Positions 18,764 to 27,615 of a DNA stretch of 64,000 nt are shown here, piece by piece. The stretch covers positions 37,321 to 101,320 of the forward strand of contig CAJIYR010000007.1 of NCBI GenBank assembly GCA_905181735.1, in the 5' to 3' direction. Source of the stretch: an uncultured Hyphomicrobiales bacterium (GTDB lineage Bacteria; Pseudomonadota; Alphaproteobacteria; Rhizobiales; TMED25). The notes under the pieces were generated by a model. That model did not search any database and was not told the DNA's origin. It was given only the letters and a program-made list of their open reading frames with translations. Both the position numbers and the translations under genes were made by a program. Within the stretch, counting starts at the first letter, position 1, and every line of letters begins with the position of its first letter.

Positions 18764-19864
18764 TTATTCTGTTAATCTTAAATTAATTCCGTATCTATCG
18801 CAAACATCATCCAGTTGCTTTAAAACAGCTGGAGTAATTGGTATACCTAATCTTGTATTTTCTTCTATAGCAATTGCCTCAGGTTCACCGTGGATATATA
18901 TTTTTTCTTGATCTGGTTCTTTTTTAGCATTTCTAATAATTTCAAATGTATTACCCATTTCAGACTGTATTGTTTTAGCGTCACCAAAACCATTTAATTT
19001 AATTGCACCCATAAAATGACCCATAGCTGGTCTTCGAGTTCCTCTTGCACCATCTATTCTGTCTCTTAAACTTGTTCCTGTAAGTGCACCACATAATAAT
19101 TCTACCATAAGATTTAATCCGTAACCTTTATGTCCTCCCGTCTCCATACCAGAACCACCTAATGGCAACAATGGAGAGCCATATGTTAGGACACCACTTT
19201 CATCTAAATGAGGATTATCACCCGTCGGAGAAACCCAACCAGGCGTCACTTCTCTTCCCTCTCTTAAAGCTGTCTCAATTTTTCCAACAGCTACTGTTGT
19301 GGTTGCCATATCTAATAAAAAATCTGTATTGCTCCCCCCTGGCATAGAAACAGACATAGGATTTGTTCCTAACATTGACTCTCTTGCATAAGTTGGAGCA
19401 GTTCTTCCTCCGCTATTTGACATTGAAATACCAATATATCCTTTTTTCATTGCTCTTTCAGCCCAATAGCCGGCAAATCCAAAATGGCTAGAATTTGCAA
19501 CCCCTACAAAACCTGATCCGTACTCATTTGCCATTTCCATGGCAATATCCATTGCCTTCCCAGCTGCAATAATTCCAATACCATCATCTGCATTAAGCAG
19601 TCCTGTTGTATGTGTGTGTTTTGTAAATTTCATATCTGCATTTAAATTCAACGAACCTTTTTCTAACCTAACTATAAAATAACTCAATCGTGCAGCTCCA
19701 TGACTTCTTACACCCCTCAAATCAGCGCCTACTAAAACATCAGCTACCAATTCTGCGTCTACTGAAGTTACTCCTGCAGTAACTAGAATAGAGCTTAAAA
19801 AATTTTTTAACTTCAAAGGGTCGTATCTTTTTGTTCCTTCTGGTAGTGGCGCGGATTCAACCAT
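18764..19864 (-). CDS. Malate/L-lactate dehydrogenase (Ldh2) family oxidoreductase
   Basis: NAD(P)-dependent dehydrogenase of the non-Rossmann Ldh2 family (malate, ureidoglycolate, 2,3-diketogulonate and related dehydrogenases). The 366 residues include DLRGVRSHGAARLSYF with the catalytic His, GIGIIAAGKAMDIAM, VGVANSSHFGFAGYWAERA and GTNPMSVSMPGG, then GGHKGYGLNLMVELLCGAL. ATG at 19864 has GGAG upstream. It faces away from the ThDP enzyme gene (123-base gap), which may share regulation. Its substrate, a 2-hydroxy acid, is not identifiable from sequence. Confidence 0.9.
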   Translation of the reverse strand: MVESAPLPEGTKRYDPLKLKNFLSSILVTAGVTSVDAELVADVLVGADLRGVRSHGAARLSYFIVRLEKGSLNLNADMKFTKHTHTTGLLNADDGIGIIAAGKAMDIAMEMANEYGSGFVGVANSSHFGFAGYWAERAMKKGYIGISMSNSGGRTAPTYARESMLGTNPMSVSMPGGSNTDFLLDMATTTVAVGKIETALREGREVTPGWVSPTGDNPHLDESGVLTYGSPLLPLGGSGMETGGHKGYGLNLMVELLCGALTGTSLRDRIDGARGTRRPAMGHFMGAIKLNGFGDAKTIQSEMGNTFEIIRNAKKEPDQEKIYIHGEPEAIAIEENTRLGIPITPAVLKQLDDVCDRYGINLRLTE

Positions 19865-19987
19865 AATAACTCCAATCGATTTTTAAATGTATACAATACA
19901 GAAAAATAAAATTAAAATATTTATAATGTAAAATTTAACAGATTAGCAAATAAAGACAAATTTTTTATTTCTGAATAGGGGGCATAA

Positions 19988-21625
19988 GTGAAGAAAAGAT
20001 CTGGCGCGCACATATTAGCAGAATCCTTAGTAAAAGAAGGTTTAACAACAATTTTTGGTATTCCAGGTGTTGATACACTCAGCGTCTATAATGCCTTCTT
20101 AGACCACCCATCAATCAGAGCAATAAATGTTCGTCATGAACAAAGTGCTGTATTTATGGCTGATGGATATTATAGAGCCTCTGGTGAAATTGGAGTTGCT
20201 TTAACTAGTGGCGGACCAGGTGCACTAAACACTCTGACAGCGATGGGAACTGCTCACAATGATTCATCTGCTATCCTTCATATATTAAATGATAACCCTG
20301 CTCATGTAAGAGGAAAGGGCCGTGGTTACTTTCATGACGTAAGAGATCAATATGGGATATTCAGATCAGTAATTGATTTTGGATACCAAGCTACAATGCC
20401 TCATGAGATTCCAGATTCTCTTAGGACCGCCGCCACCGCATTGAAAAGCAGGAGGCCAAAACCTGCAATGGTTGAGATTGGCGGAGATGCTTTTAAAATT
20501 GAAAGCGATATCCCTATTGGAGAAAAATCATCGGCCCACCGAAGAGTTGCTTCTGATTCAGATCTGTTCCAAATAGTAGAAGCACTTTCCTCTTCAAAAA
20601 AACCAATTATTTGGTCTGGTGGAGGTATCGTTCACGCAAACGCTTCTAATGAATTAATAAAATTTGCTGAAAAGATTAATGCACCTGTAATTACATCTCA
20701 AACAGGTAAGGGTTCAATTCCATATGATCACCCACTGCACCTTGGCAATTGGAGCAATGAACAACCTGTTAGAGACTTTATTAACGATACGGATCTTGTT
20801 ATTATTCTGGGTAGTCGTTTGTCCTATTTTCCAACAGGTGGTTGGACATTAAAGTTTCCAGGAAAAGTTATACAGATTGACATAGACCCTGCAGAATTAG
20901 GTAGAAACCACCCAATTTCAATTGGAGCCGTCGGTGATTTAAATGATGGACTAAGCAGAATAAATAAAATTATTGATAATAAAAAAATTAATTTTCATAC
21001 AAACGATCGGCGGGAAGAGATTGGACAATTGCTTAATAAAATCTACAAAGCATTGGGAAAACCTATAGAGGTTGATGTATTGGATCAATTGCGCGCAGCA
21101 TTACCAAAAGAAACAATTGTATTCAATGATCCAACTACTGTTGTGTTTTGGGCCAGATCTTATTGGAAAACATATTTCCCCCGCACATGGTTCGTCCCAT
21201 CTGGATTTGGTACACTTGGATTTGCCCTTCCTGCAGCCATTGGCGCAAAAGTTGCAAGACCGGACGTGCCTTGTGTTGCAATGCATGGTGATTCAGGAGT
21301 TATGTTTACTATCCAAGATCTTATGACAGCTGTTGAGCATAATATTCCAGTAATTTTACTTGTCTTTAATGATCAAGGGTATGGCGTTGAGAGAAGGCAC
21401 CAGGATCATCTTTACGGAAGAAGAAATGGAGTTGATTTACAATCTCCAGATTTTGTAAGCCTAGCAAAATCATTTGGTGCAAGAGGAGTAAGAGTCGATG
21501 ATCTCTCGAAAGTTGGCGAAACGGTATCCGAAGTTTTAAAATATAATACGCCAACTCTTGTTGAGATACCATGTGATTTTAAACACCCAGGTTATGGTTC
21601 ATTTATTGACTGGTCTCAACATTAA
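19988..21625 (+). CDS. Thiamine-diphosphate-dependent enzyme (acetolactate synthase / 2-oxo-acid decarboxylase family)
   Basis: 545-residue ThDP enzyme with three domains: N-terminal PYR domain with catalytic Glu51 (VRHEQSAVFMADGY), a central FAD/NAD-like domain (GGGIVHANASNELIKFAEK), and a C-terminal PP domain with GDSGVMFTIQDL and NDQGYG about 30 residues later, which bind Mg and diphosphate. GTG start at 19988 with AGGGGG five or six bases upstream. No small regulatory subunit gene follows, so a decarboxylase of a 2-oxo acid (for instance benzoylformate- or guanidino-oxopentanoate-type) is more likely than anabolic acetolactate synthase. Confidence 0.88.
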   Translation: MKKRSGAHILAESLVKEGLTTIFGIPGVDTLSVYNAFLDHPSIRAINVRHEQSAVFMADGYYRASGEIGVALTSGGPGALNTLTAMGTAHNDSSAILHILNDNPAHVRGKGRGYFHDVRDQYGIFRSVIDFGYQATMPHEIPDSLRTAATALKSRRPKPAMVEIGGDAFKIESDIPIGEKSSAHRRVASDSDLFQIVEALSSSKKPIIWSGGGIVHANASNELIKFAEKINAPVITSQTGKGSIPYDHPLHLGNWSNEQPVRDFINDTDLVIILGSRLSYFPTGGWTLKFPGKVIQIDIDPAELGRNHPISIGAVGDLNDGLSRINKIIDNKKINFHTNDRREEIGQLLNKIYKALGKPIEVDVLDQLRAALPKETIVFNDPTTVVFWARSYWKTYFPRTWFVPSGFGTLGFALPAAIGAKVARPDVPCVAMHGDSGVMFTIQDLMTAVEHNIPVILLVFNDQGYGVERRHQDHLYGRRNGVDLQSPDFVSLAKSFGARGVRVDDLSKVGETVSEVLKYNTPTLVEIPCDFKHPGYGSFIDWSQH

Positions 21626-21655
21626 TAACATTGATCTATTGTTAGAGCTAATGAA

Positions 21656-22495
21656 CTAAAAATAAATTTGTTTGATTATTTTATTAAATTCTTCAGGCTC
21701 TTCAAACTGTATCCAGTGACCTGCATTGCGAATAATATGACATTTAACATCTGGAATAATATCTATCATTCTGACATGCGCATCTTCTACACCATTAATC
21801 AAAGTCACGTCAAATTCACCCCAAATAATATCTATGGGTTTTTGTATATCCAAAATACGATTTGGAAGATCGTGAGATGCAACAATATCAAGACTTCTTA
21901 CTTTTGCTCCGCTTGTATTAACAGTTTGTAAATTAATAGCTAAATCATCAATTTTATCTGATTTATGAATCATCATTACAGATAAATTATGTCTTTGGGC
22001 TGCGTATAATTCTTCTTGATTGTTTACTTTTCTCCAACTTTTCATTTTTGGTCTTATAAAAGGCATGTTTCCAGTCCTGTTATAACCAACTAAGGTAAGG
22101 CGATTAACTTTATCTCCTGCAAACTTAACCATATGTGATCCAATAGCTGATCCAAAAGAAAAACCGACTATATTATAAACTTCATCTGGCATTAAATTAG
22201 CTAATGCATTTACTAAAGTCATCGCATATTTGTCTAAGCCTGGTAATTCTGGAAGTGCTTCTGATGTTCCAAATCCTGGCATATCAGGAATTACCAATCG
22301 AAAATCTTCTGATAACGATATGATGTTATTAAACCAATGTAACCATGAACCATAACCACCGTGCAATAATACTAAAACCGGGCCTTTATTACCCCATATG
22401 CGAAATGATATATCTGTTCCATCATCTGACGGAATAACCCTATGGTTACATGATTTTAAGAGGTTATTTATTTTGTTGTTAGTTTCTTCTTCCAC
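21656..22495 (-). CDS. Alpha/beta-fold hydrolase
   Basis: Serine hydrolase of the alpha/beta fold with 279 residues from the GTG at 22495. It has the oxyanion segment LLHGGYGSWLHW, the nucleophile elbow GFSFGSAIG, a late WGEFDVTLI with the catalytic Asp, and NAGHWIQFEEPEEFN with the catalytic His, so the triad is complete. An in-frame extension up to 22591 adds hydrophobic, non-family residues and is not favoured, although it could resemble a membrane anchor. Ester, lactone or C-C substrates are all possible. Convergent with the ThDP gene, 30 bases apart. Confidence 0.84.
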   Translation of the reverse strand: MEEETNNKINNLLKSCNHRVIPSDDGTDISFRIWGNKGPVLVLLHGGYGSWLHWFNNIISLSEDFRLVIPDMPGFGTSEALPELPGLDKYAMTLVNALANLMPDEVYNIVGFSFGSAIGSHMVKFAGDKVNRLTLVGYNRTGNMPFIRPKMKSWRKVNNQEELYAAQRHNLSVMMIHKSDKIDDLAINLQTVNTSGAKVRSLDIVASHDLPNRILDIQKPIDIIWGEFDVTLINGVEDAHVRMIDIIPDVKCHIIRNAGHWIQFEEPEEFNKIIKQIYF

Positions 22496-22614
22496 TGTAA
22501 TTATCCATTTGGTTATTTTTAAAATAATGTATTTCTCATTTGTTATAATATATTTAAAGTAATATAATAAAAAATATATTATAAGATACAAAATTTATCC
22601 GCAAAGGTAAAAAA

Positions 22615-23820
22615 ATTCGATATCCTGCTCTTCATAATAAGTATTTTAGGTATTATCTATTCGGCATGTCTTTATCTTTGCATGGAGTTTGGGTAACAAG
22701 ACTAGTACTTGGGTGGGTAGCATGGGAAACAACAGGTTCCGCAGCTTACGTAGGTCTGCTATCTTTTTGCCTTTTCGCTCCTTCGTTAATTGCAACACCG
22801 CTTTTTGGAGTTCTTCTTGATAGAATTGAACCCATAAAACCTGCTTTTATTAGCCAATTAACTCAGTCAATAATGACGGTGGTTATATTTATTCTATACA
22901 CCACAGATAACCTATCAATATTAATATTAAGCCTTGTTGCTTTTGTTATTGGGTTAGCCAACAGTGCTTATGGTTCAACGCGACAAACAATTGTGCCTAG
23001 AATTGTAGAAAAACAAGCAATCTCAAATGCAGTTGCCTTTAATGCTATGAATTTCCAGGTAGCTAGGCTAATTGGTCCTGCAGTTGGAGGTTTGATGATA
23101 GCGGCGTATGGCACGGACGTAACTATTTTGATAAATTCATTATTGTTTATTCCAGCTTTAATAACAATTAGCTTATTAAAGCTAAGACCAAAAGAAAGCA
23201 CTACGCCTGATCGTAAACCTTTTTTGAAAGAATTATTAGATGGAGCTAAGTTTGTTGTTAAGCACCCTATCATAAGAGAATGCATGATGATGACATTTAT
23301 AGCATCAGTGATTATTAGAGGTTCATTGGAATTATTGCCAGTACTAGCTGACGGGGTTTTTGAAAGAGGAGCTCAAGGATTAGGACAGATATTAGCTGCA
23401 GCAGGCGGAGGGGCACTAATGTCATCGATCCTTGTTGCCTCAAGAAAAAAAGTTATAACTACAGACGGAGTGACCTCAATTTCTAGGATATCACTAGTTT
23501 GTGGTCTTGCAGGAATATCATTACTTGGTATCATAGACAATTGGGTTCTTGCAATTATAATTGTATCCATAATAGGATTTTTTGTTACAATTGTTGCTAT
23601 AGACAATCAATCAACTGTACAGATGCAAGTAACAGATTCTATTAGAGGACGGGTGGGAAGTCTCTGGTTAGTTGTAGCAATTGGTGGTAGTGCAATTGGT
23701 TCTATTTTACTTGGTTTATTGTCTGATGCATTTAACATATCATCCACATTATTTTTTGCTGGTGTAATTGGTATTTTAATTGTAAGTACTATAAAATTAG
23801 TAACTAATTATATGCGTTAA
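22615..23820 (+). CDS. MFS exporter (MFS_3/EntS-like) with probable ATT start
   Basis: Major facilitator of the enterobactin-exporter/macrolide-efflux group, about 401 residues. The first in-frame ATG (22666) falls inside the conserved first helix: translation upstream of it gives YPALHNKYFRYYLFG, matching the family's usual start before the GxWxxRLVLGW helix. Between the in-frame stop at 22582 and 22666 there is no ATG, GTG or TTG; AAAGGT at 22603-22608 lies just upstream of ATT at 22615, taken here as the start. Other signs: LFGVLLDRIEPIKPAF loop and PRIVEKQAISNAVAFNAMNFQVARLIGPAVGG in helix 4-5. Substrate unknown. Confidence 0.82.
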   Translation: MRYPALHNKYFRYYLFGMSLSLHGVWVTRLVLGWVAWETTGSAAYVGLLSFCLFAPSLIATPLFGVLLDRIEPIKPAFISQLTQSIMTVVIFILYTTDNLSILILSLVAFVIGLANSAYGSTRQTIVPRIVEKQAISNAVAFNAMNFQVARLIGPAVGGLMIAAYGTDVTILINSLLFIPALITISLLKLRPKESTTPDRKPFLKELLDGAKFVVKHPIIRECMMMTFIASVIIRGSLELLPVLADGVFERGAQGLGQILAAAGGGALMSSILVASRKKVITTDGVTSISRISLVCGLAGISLLGIIDNWVLAIIIVSIIGFFVTIVAIDNQSTVQMQVTDSIRGRVGSLWLVVAIGGSAIGSILLGLLSDAFNISSTLFFAGVIGILIVSTIKLVTNYMR

Positions 23821-23872
23821 TTATACTTATATCATCACCAGTTCATTTATTGAATAAATTATTAGAAAAAAT

Positions 23873-25072
23873 ATGAAAAACGGACTTAGTAAGCCACCTC
23901 CAATTGCTTTATTATTTACAATGTTATTTGCTGGACAAATTGCGTCAACAATATTTATTCCAGGGCTTCCTAATATTGCTCTTGACCTTGATGTAAGTAT
24001 TGCAATTGTTCAAAAAATGGTTCCGACATATCTTGCAGCATTTGCAATTGCTCAGCTTATTATTGGACCTCTTTCTGATAGATTTGGAAGACGAATAATT
24101 GTTTTATGTGGAATATTAATCTTTATAATAGCAAGTTTACTATGTGCCTCTTCAGATAATATCACTGTACTACTGATTTCAAGATTAGCTCAGGCAACAG
24201 GAGCGTGTTCAACTCTCGTAATTAGCAGGGCTATAATAAGAGATACGTCAGAGGGTGTTGCTGCTGCTCGTGCAATGTCTTATGTCGCAATTGCTATGGC
24301 AGTAGGACCAATAATGGCTCCTTTTGTTGGTGGTTTTCTAACCGCATGGTTTGGATGGAGAGCAACATTCATCTTTACGTTCAGTATCGGCATAATAGTC
24401 TTCACAGCTGTATTCTTTACATTAAAGGAAACGCTACCTCCAGAAAAACGAAATCCTCCCAAACTATCACAATTATTCAAAACATATAGATCGTTATTAG
24501 CAAATAAACACTTTGCTTGCTATAGCATAATAGTGGCGTTCGCAAGCGGAGCAATGCAAGCATATATAGTTTCATCTCCAATAATATTTATCGTTGTAAT
24601 GGGAGTTAAGCCAGAAATATTTGGATTTTATATTATGATAATGCCATCTCTTTTTGTTTTAGCAACCTACATTTCAAGGCGCTTAAGCGAGTATATTACA
24701 ATAGATAAAATAATAATTATTGGAGGCTTGTTTAGCTTTAGCGGAGGCATTCTTCAATTATTTTTTGGATTAATGTTGGTAGAAACTCCATTACCAGTCT
24801 TAATAGCTTTTGCAATTTCAAATTTTGGTACAGGTCTTTTGCTTGCTAACTGCTATGCACAGGCACTTAATTCTGTAAAACCTGAAATTGCAGGTTCCGC
24901 ATCAGCTTTAGGAGGTTGTCTTCATTTTGGTTACGGAGCAATCATTACTTTTATACTTGCAAATATTGAACAAACATCCTCTTTTGTATTTAGCATTGCG
25001 CAACTTGCTACAACAACATTTGCTTTAACAACAATAATTATATTAATCTTTGTTATTAAGACTCGAAATTAA
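23873..25072 (+). CDS. Bcr/CflA-family drug-resistance MFS transporter
   Basis: 399-residue, twelve-helix proton-driven exporter. It has the Bcr signature AQLIIGPLSDRFGRRIIVLCG (loop 2-3 motif A, here split by position about residues 60-80), SRLAQATGACSTLVISRAIIRD (motif in helix 4-5), and GWRATFIFTF after helix 6. It follows the preceding MFS gene by 52 bases and precedes the permease gene by about 13 bases, so three carriers stand in a row. The role could be export of a pathway product or an antibiotic; nothing in the sequence decides. Confidence 0.9.
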   Translation: MKNGLSKPPPIALLFTMLFAGQIASTIFIPGLPNIALDLDVSIAIVQKMVPTYLAAFAIAQLIIGPLSDRFGRRIIVLCGILIFIIASLLCASSDNITVLLISRLAQATGACSTLVISRAIIRDTSEGVAAARAMSYVAIAMAVGPIMAPFVGGFLTAWFGWRATFIFTFSIGIIVFTAVFFTLKETLPPEKRNPPKLSQLFKTYRSLLANKHFACYSIIVAFASGAMQAYIVSSPIIFIVVMGVKPEIFGFYIMIMPSLFVLATYISRRLSEYITIDKIIIIGGLFSFSGGILQLFFGLMLVETPLPVLIAFAISNFGTGLLLANCYAQALNSVKPEIAGSASALGGCLHFGYGAIITFILANIEQTSSFVFSIAQLATTTFALTTIIILIFVIKTRN

Positions 25073-25085
25073 AAAGGAATAGATT

Positions 25086-26510
25086 ATAAATATTCAATAC
25101 TTTGAGAAATATAGAAATTACTTATCTTCTATTTTACTTTTTTCCTGTATTGCTTTTGTTATACTTGCAGAGTGGGGCGTGGGAAATTTTTTCTATTTAA
25201 TTGCTAGTATTATAATCGGTGTATTTGTTCTAATTTCATTAAATAATCTTCAACTTTCAAGAAAAATTTTTGTATTTACTGGATTCATCTTAATAATATT
25301 AGCAATAATAAAAATACCCACATGGCCGAACTTAATCCAGTCTTCGCTACAAAGTTCTGCTTTCGTAGCCGCTTTCTTCCTATCTTTATCTTGTTTAAGA
25401 AATGCTGCATCCTCCTCTCAAGCTATAGAAAAATGTGGTGAGTTCTTAGCTAACCAAAATCCAAGCAAAAGATGCTTAGCATTAATATTAGGAGGGCATA
25501 TATACGGCATAATACTAAGCTATGGTGCAATTTCATTACTTGGCAGTTTAGCAGAAAGAGGAGCTAGAAGAGAGGCAAATATTGAGATTAGAAAAATTAG
25601 AACGAAAAGAATGTTATTGGCTGTACAAAGGGGCTTCATAGCAATGACATGTTGGTCACCTCTCACTTTTTCTGTAGCAATAACAACTTCAATAATTGAT
25701 GGATCATCTTGGTCTGGAGCAGCTATTCCTTGTTTTATAAGCGCATTAATCCTAATGATATTAGGGTTATTACTTGATTTTTTCCATAAATCTAAGATTA
25801 ATGTAAATATAAATTCAAATGACTTAATCAGAAAAACAGGTTCTTGGAATACTGTAATGCCGTTAATATTCCTGTTTATCTTTTTATTAAGCTTAATAGG
25901 ATCAGCTCAATATATCACGAATCTAAGAGCAGTTGCTGTTGTAATGCTGATAGTTCCAATATTTAGTTTAGCCTGGATCATCTATCAGAACTACAATGGT
26001 AAAGACACAAAAATTTTATATATAAGAACTAAAGAGAGAGTCTCTGGGTACATATTTAAAGATATAGTAAATTATAAATCAGAATTGATATTATTAATAA
26101 TGGCAGCATTCATTGGCACTATGGCATCTAGTATTATAGCTCCTTACATTAATAGTGATGTAATTAATTTCTCCTCTATTCCTACCTGGTTGGTGCTAGT
26201 AGGAATATTATGGCTAATGCCAATAACTGGCCAAATAGGTATGAATCCTATTTTAGCAGTTTATCTGATAGCCCCACTACTTCCACAAGCGGCTAATTTA
26301 GGGGTCTCTCCGAATGCAATAATATTAGCTCTAACGTCTGGGTGGGCCTTATCGGGAATTAGCTCGCCTTATACCGCCTCTACATTACTAATTGCCGATC
26401 TCGCGAAAATCACACCTATCCACGCAGGATTAAAGTGGAACGGACTATTTACATTAACGGGGGGTTTGTTATTATCTTTTTGGGTTATATTTATTAGCCA
26501 ATTTCTTTAA
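25086..26510 (+). CDS. Polytopic membrane permease of unknown substrate, probable ATA/ATT start
   Basis: About 474 residues with eleven or more hydrophobic segments and no cleavable signal. I do not recognise a characterised family; the two-halved organisation and helix-breaking motifs such as GQIGMNPILAVYLIAPLLPQ and GWALSGISSPYTAST (about the last 110 residues) recall ion-transporter-superfamily carriers. The first in-frame NTG codon (GTG at 25179) lies after a complete hydrophobic helix; the frame is open back to the stop at 25080-25082. AAAGGA at 25073-25078 is spaced correctly for ATA at 25086 or ATT at 25083. A 62-residue membrane protein follows 11 bases later, as in two-component secondary carriers. 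Confidence 0.66.
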   Translation: MNIQYFEKYRNYLSSILLFSCIAFVILAEWGVGNFFYLIASIIIGVFVLISLNNLQLSRKIFVFTGFILIILAIIKIPTWPNLIQSSLQSSAFVAAFFLSLSCLRNAASSSQAIEKCGEFLANQNPSKRCLALILGGHIYGIILSYGAISLLGSLAERGARREANIEIRKIRTKRMLLAVQRGFIAMTCWSPLTFSVAITTSIIDGSSWSGAAIPCFISALILMILGLLLDFFHKSKINVNINSNDLIRKTGSWNTVMPLIFLFIFLLSLIGSAQYITNLRAVAVVMLIVPIFSLAWIIYQNYNGKDTKILYIRTKERVSGYIFKDIVNYKSELILLIMAAFIGTMASSIIAPYINSDVINFSSIPTWLVLVGILWLMPITGQIGMNPILAVYLIAPLLPQAANLGVSPNAIILALTSGWALSGISSPYTASTLLIADLAKITPIHAGLKWNGLFTLTGGLLLSFWVIFISQFL

Positions 26511-26521
26511 ACGAGGTTGCC

Positions 26522-26710
26522 ATGAATTTCATATTACAATATAAATGGTTTATAGTCGGAGCAATTCTAGGAGTAATTCAACTTTCAATAACAATTATCA
26601 GAGGGAAAAGAGTTGTCAATGCACCTGTTTTATTTCTAATATTTGGAGCTATTATTGGATCGATATTCTATGGGAACATAATAACTCTTGTTGATAAATA
26701 TATATTATAA
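26522..26710 (+). CDS. Small two-helix membrane protein next to permease
   Basis: 62-residue protein with two predicted membrane helices (about residues 8-27 and 34-56) separated by a short RGKRVVN basic loop, suggesting the loop is cytoplasmic. It begins 11 bases after the large permease gene with an ACGAGG-type ribosome-binding site, so it is very likely co-translated and may be a small subunit or assembly partner. I know of no family assignment. Its length, hydrophobic pattern and tight spacing favour a real gene over chance. Confidence 0.62.
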   Translation: MNFILQYKWFIVGAILGVIQLSITIIRGKRVVNAPVLFLIFGAIIGSIFYGNIITLVDKYIL

Positions 26711-26756
26711 ATATAGTATTATTAAAGAGGTAAAATTTTCAATTATGGAGAAGAAA

Positions 26757-27602
26757 ATGACACTAAAATACCCACCAATCCACATTGATGACGTACCAAT
26801 CACAAATATGGAAGAAAAGAATGGATGGCACATATCTGAATTTAGATTACCAATAACAGGAGAATGTGGAAGCTCTACTACTGTTTTTCATTCTATTTTT
26901 AAATCAGGTTCAACTCATAATAAACATCTACACACTAAGAGTGAAGAAGTGGCAATATACCTAAAAGGAAATGGAGTTGTTGGCCAAGGTGATGGAAGGG
27001 CAAATATTAGAGCAGGTCATTGCAGAGTAATGCCAGCTAATTCTGAGCACTTCTTTCATAACGAAACTCAAGATGATGACGCCGAAGTAATTGGATTCTA
27101 TATAGGCGCAAAAGATGTTGCTGATTCTGGATATAAATTTTGTGGACCCGTAACTAAAGAAGATCTAGAAATGCCAAGAAATGGATTTAATGAAGGAATA
27201 CTTGTTCATTTAGATGACATAGAGCCAGAAAAAATGAATAAGAAAGAAGGTTGGTCAATAACCGATTTTAGATTACCTATAAGTAAAAAAAATGGTTCCT
27301 CTACAACTGTTTTTCACGCCACGTTTATGCCAGGAGCAGTCCATAAAAAACATATGCATGAAAATTGTGAAGAAATATATTATATAATCTCAGGTCATGG
27401 TTTAGCTGGGGCTGGTGATGAAAAAGTAGAAGTTAGAGGCGGGCATTTCCATTATATCCCAAAAGGAGTAGAACATTGGCTCTATAATCTAAGTGATAGC
27501 GAACCTATAGTGGCTGTTGGATTATACATTGGAGCTGGCAGTGTCGAAGAAACAGGTTATGTTTACCTAGGTGATGTAACAGAAGATGATATGAAAATTT
27601 AA
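26757..27602 (+). CDS. Bicupin protein with internal duplication
   Basis: 281 residues comprising two homologous cupin halves. Half one runs from GWHISEFRLPI (about residue 24) and half two from GWSITDFRLPI (about residue 165); each has the metal set: HNKHLHTKSEE with SEHFFHN, and HKKHMHENCEE with VEHWLYN. The start at 26757 is favoured by GGAG six bases upstream; ATG at 26745 is an alternative. The two-fold layout is like oxalate decarboxylase or gentisate-type dioxygenases, but the identity of the reaction is not clear. It is followed 13 bases later by a fumarylacetoacetase-family gene. Confidence 0.82.
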   Translation: MTLKYPPIHIDDVPITNMEEKNGWHISEFRLPITGECGSSTTVFHSIFKSGSTHNKHLHTKSEEVAIYLKGNGVVGQGDGRANIRAGHCRVMPANSEHFFHNETQDDDAEVIGFYIGAKDVADSGYKFCGPVTKEDLEMPRNGFNEGILVHLDDIEPEKMNKKEGWSITDFRLPISKKNGSSTTVFHATFMPGAVHKKHMHENCEEIYYIISGHGLAGAGDEKVEVRGGHFHYIPKGVEHWLYNLSDSEPIVAVGLYIGAGSVEETGYVYLGDVTEDDMKI

Positions 27603-27615
27603 AAGGAACAACTAA

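Noticed and set aside
22666..23820. ATG at 22666 as the MFS start
   Set aside because: It falls inside the conserved first helix region; the residues encoded upstream match the family N-terminus.
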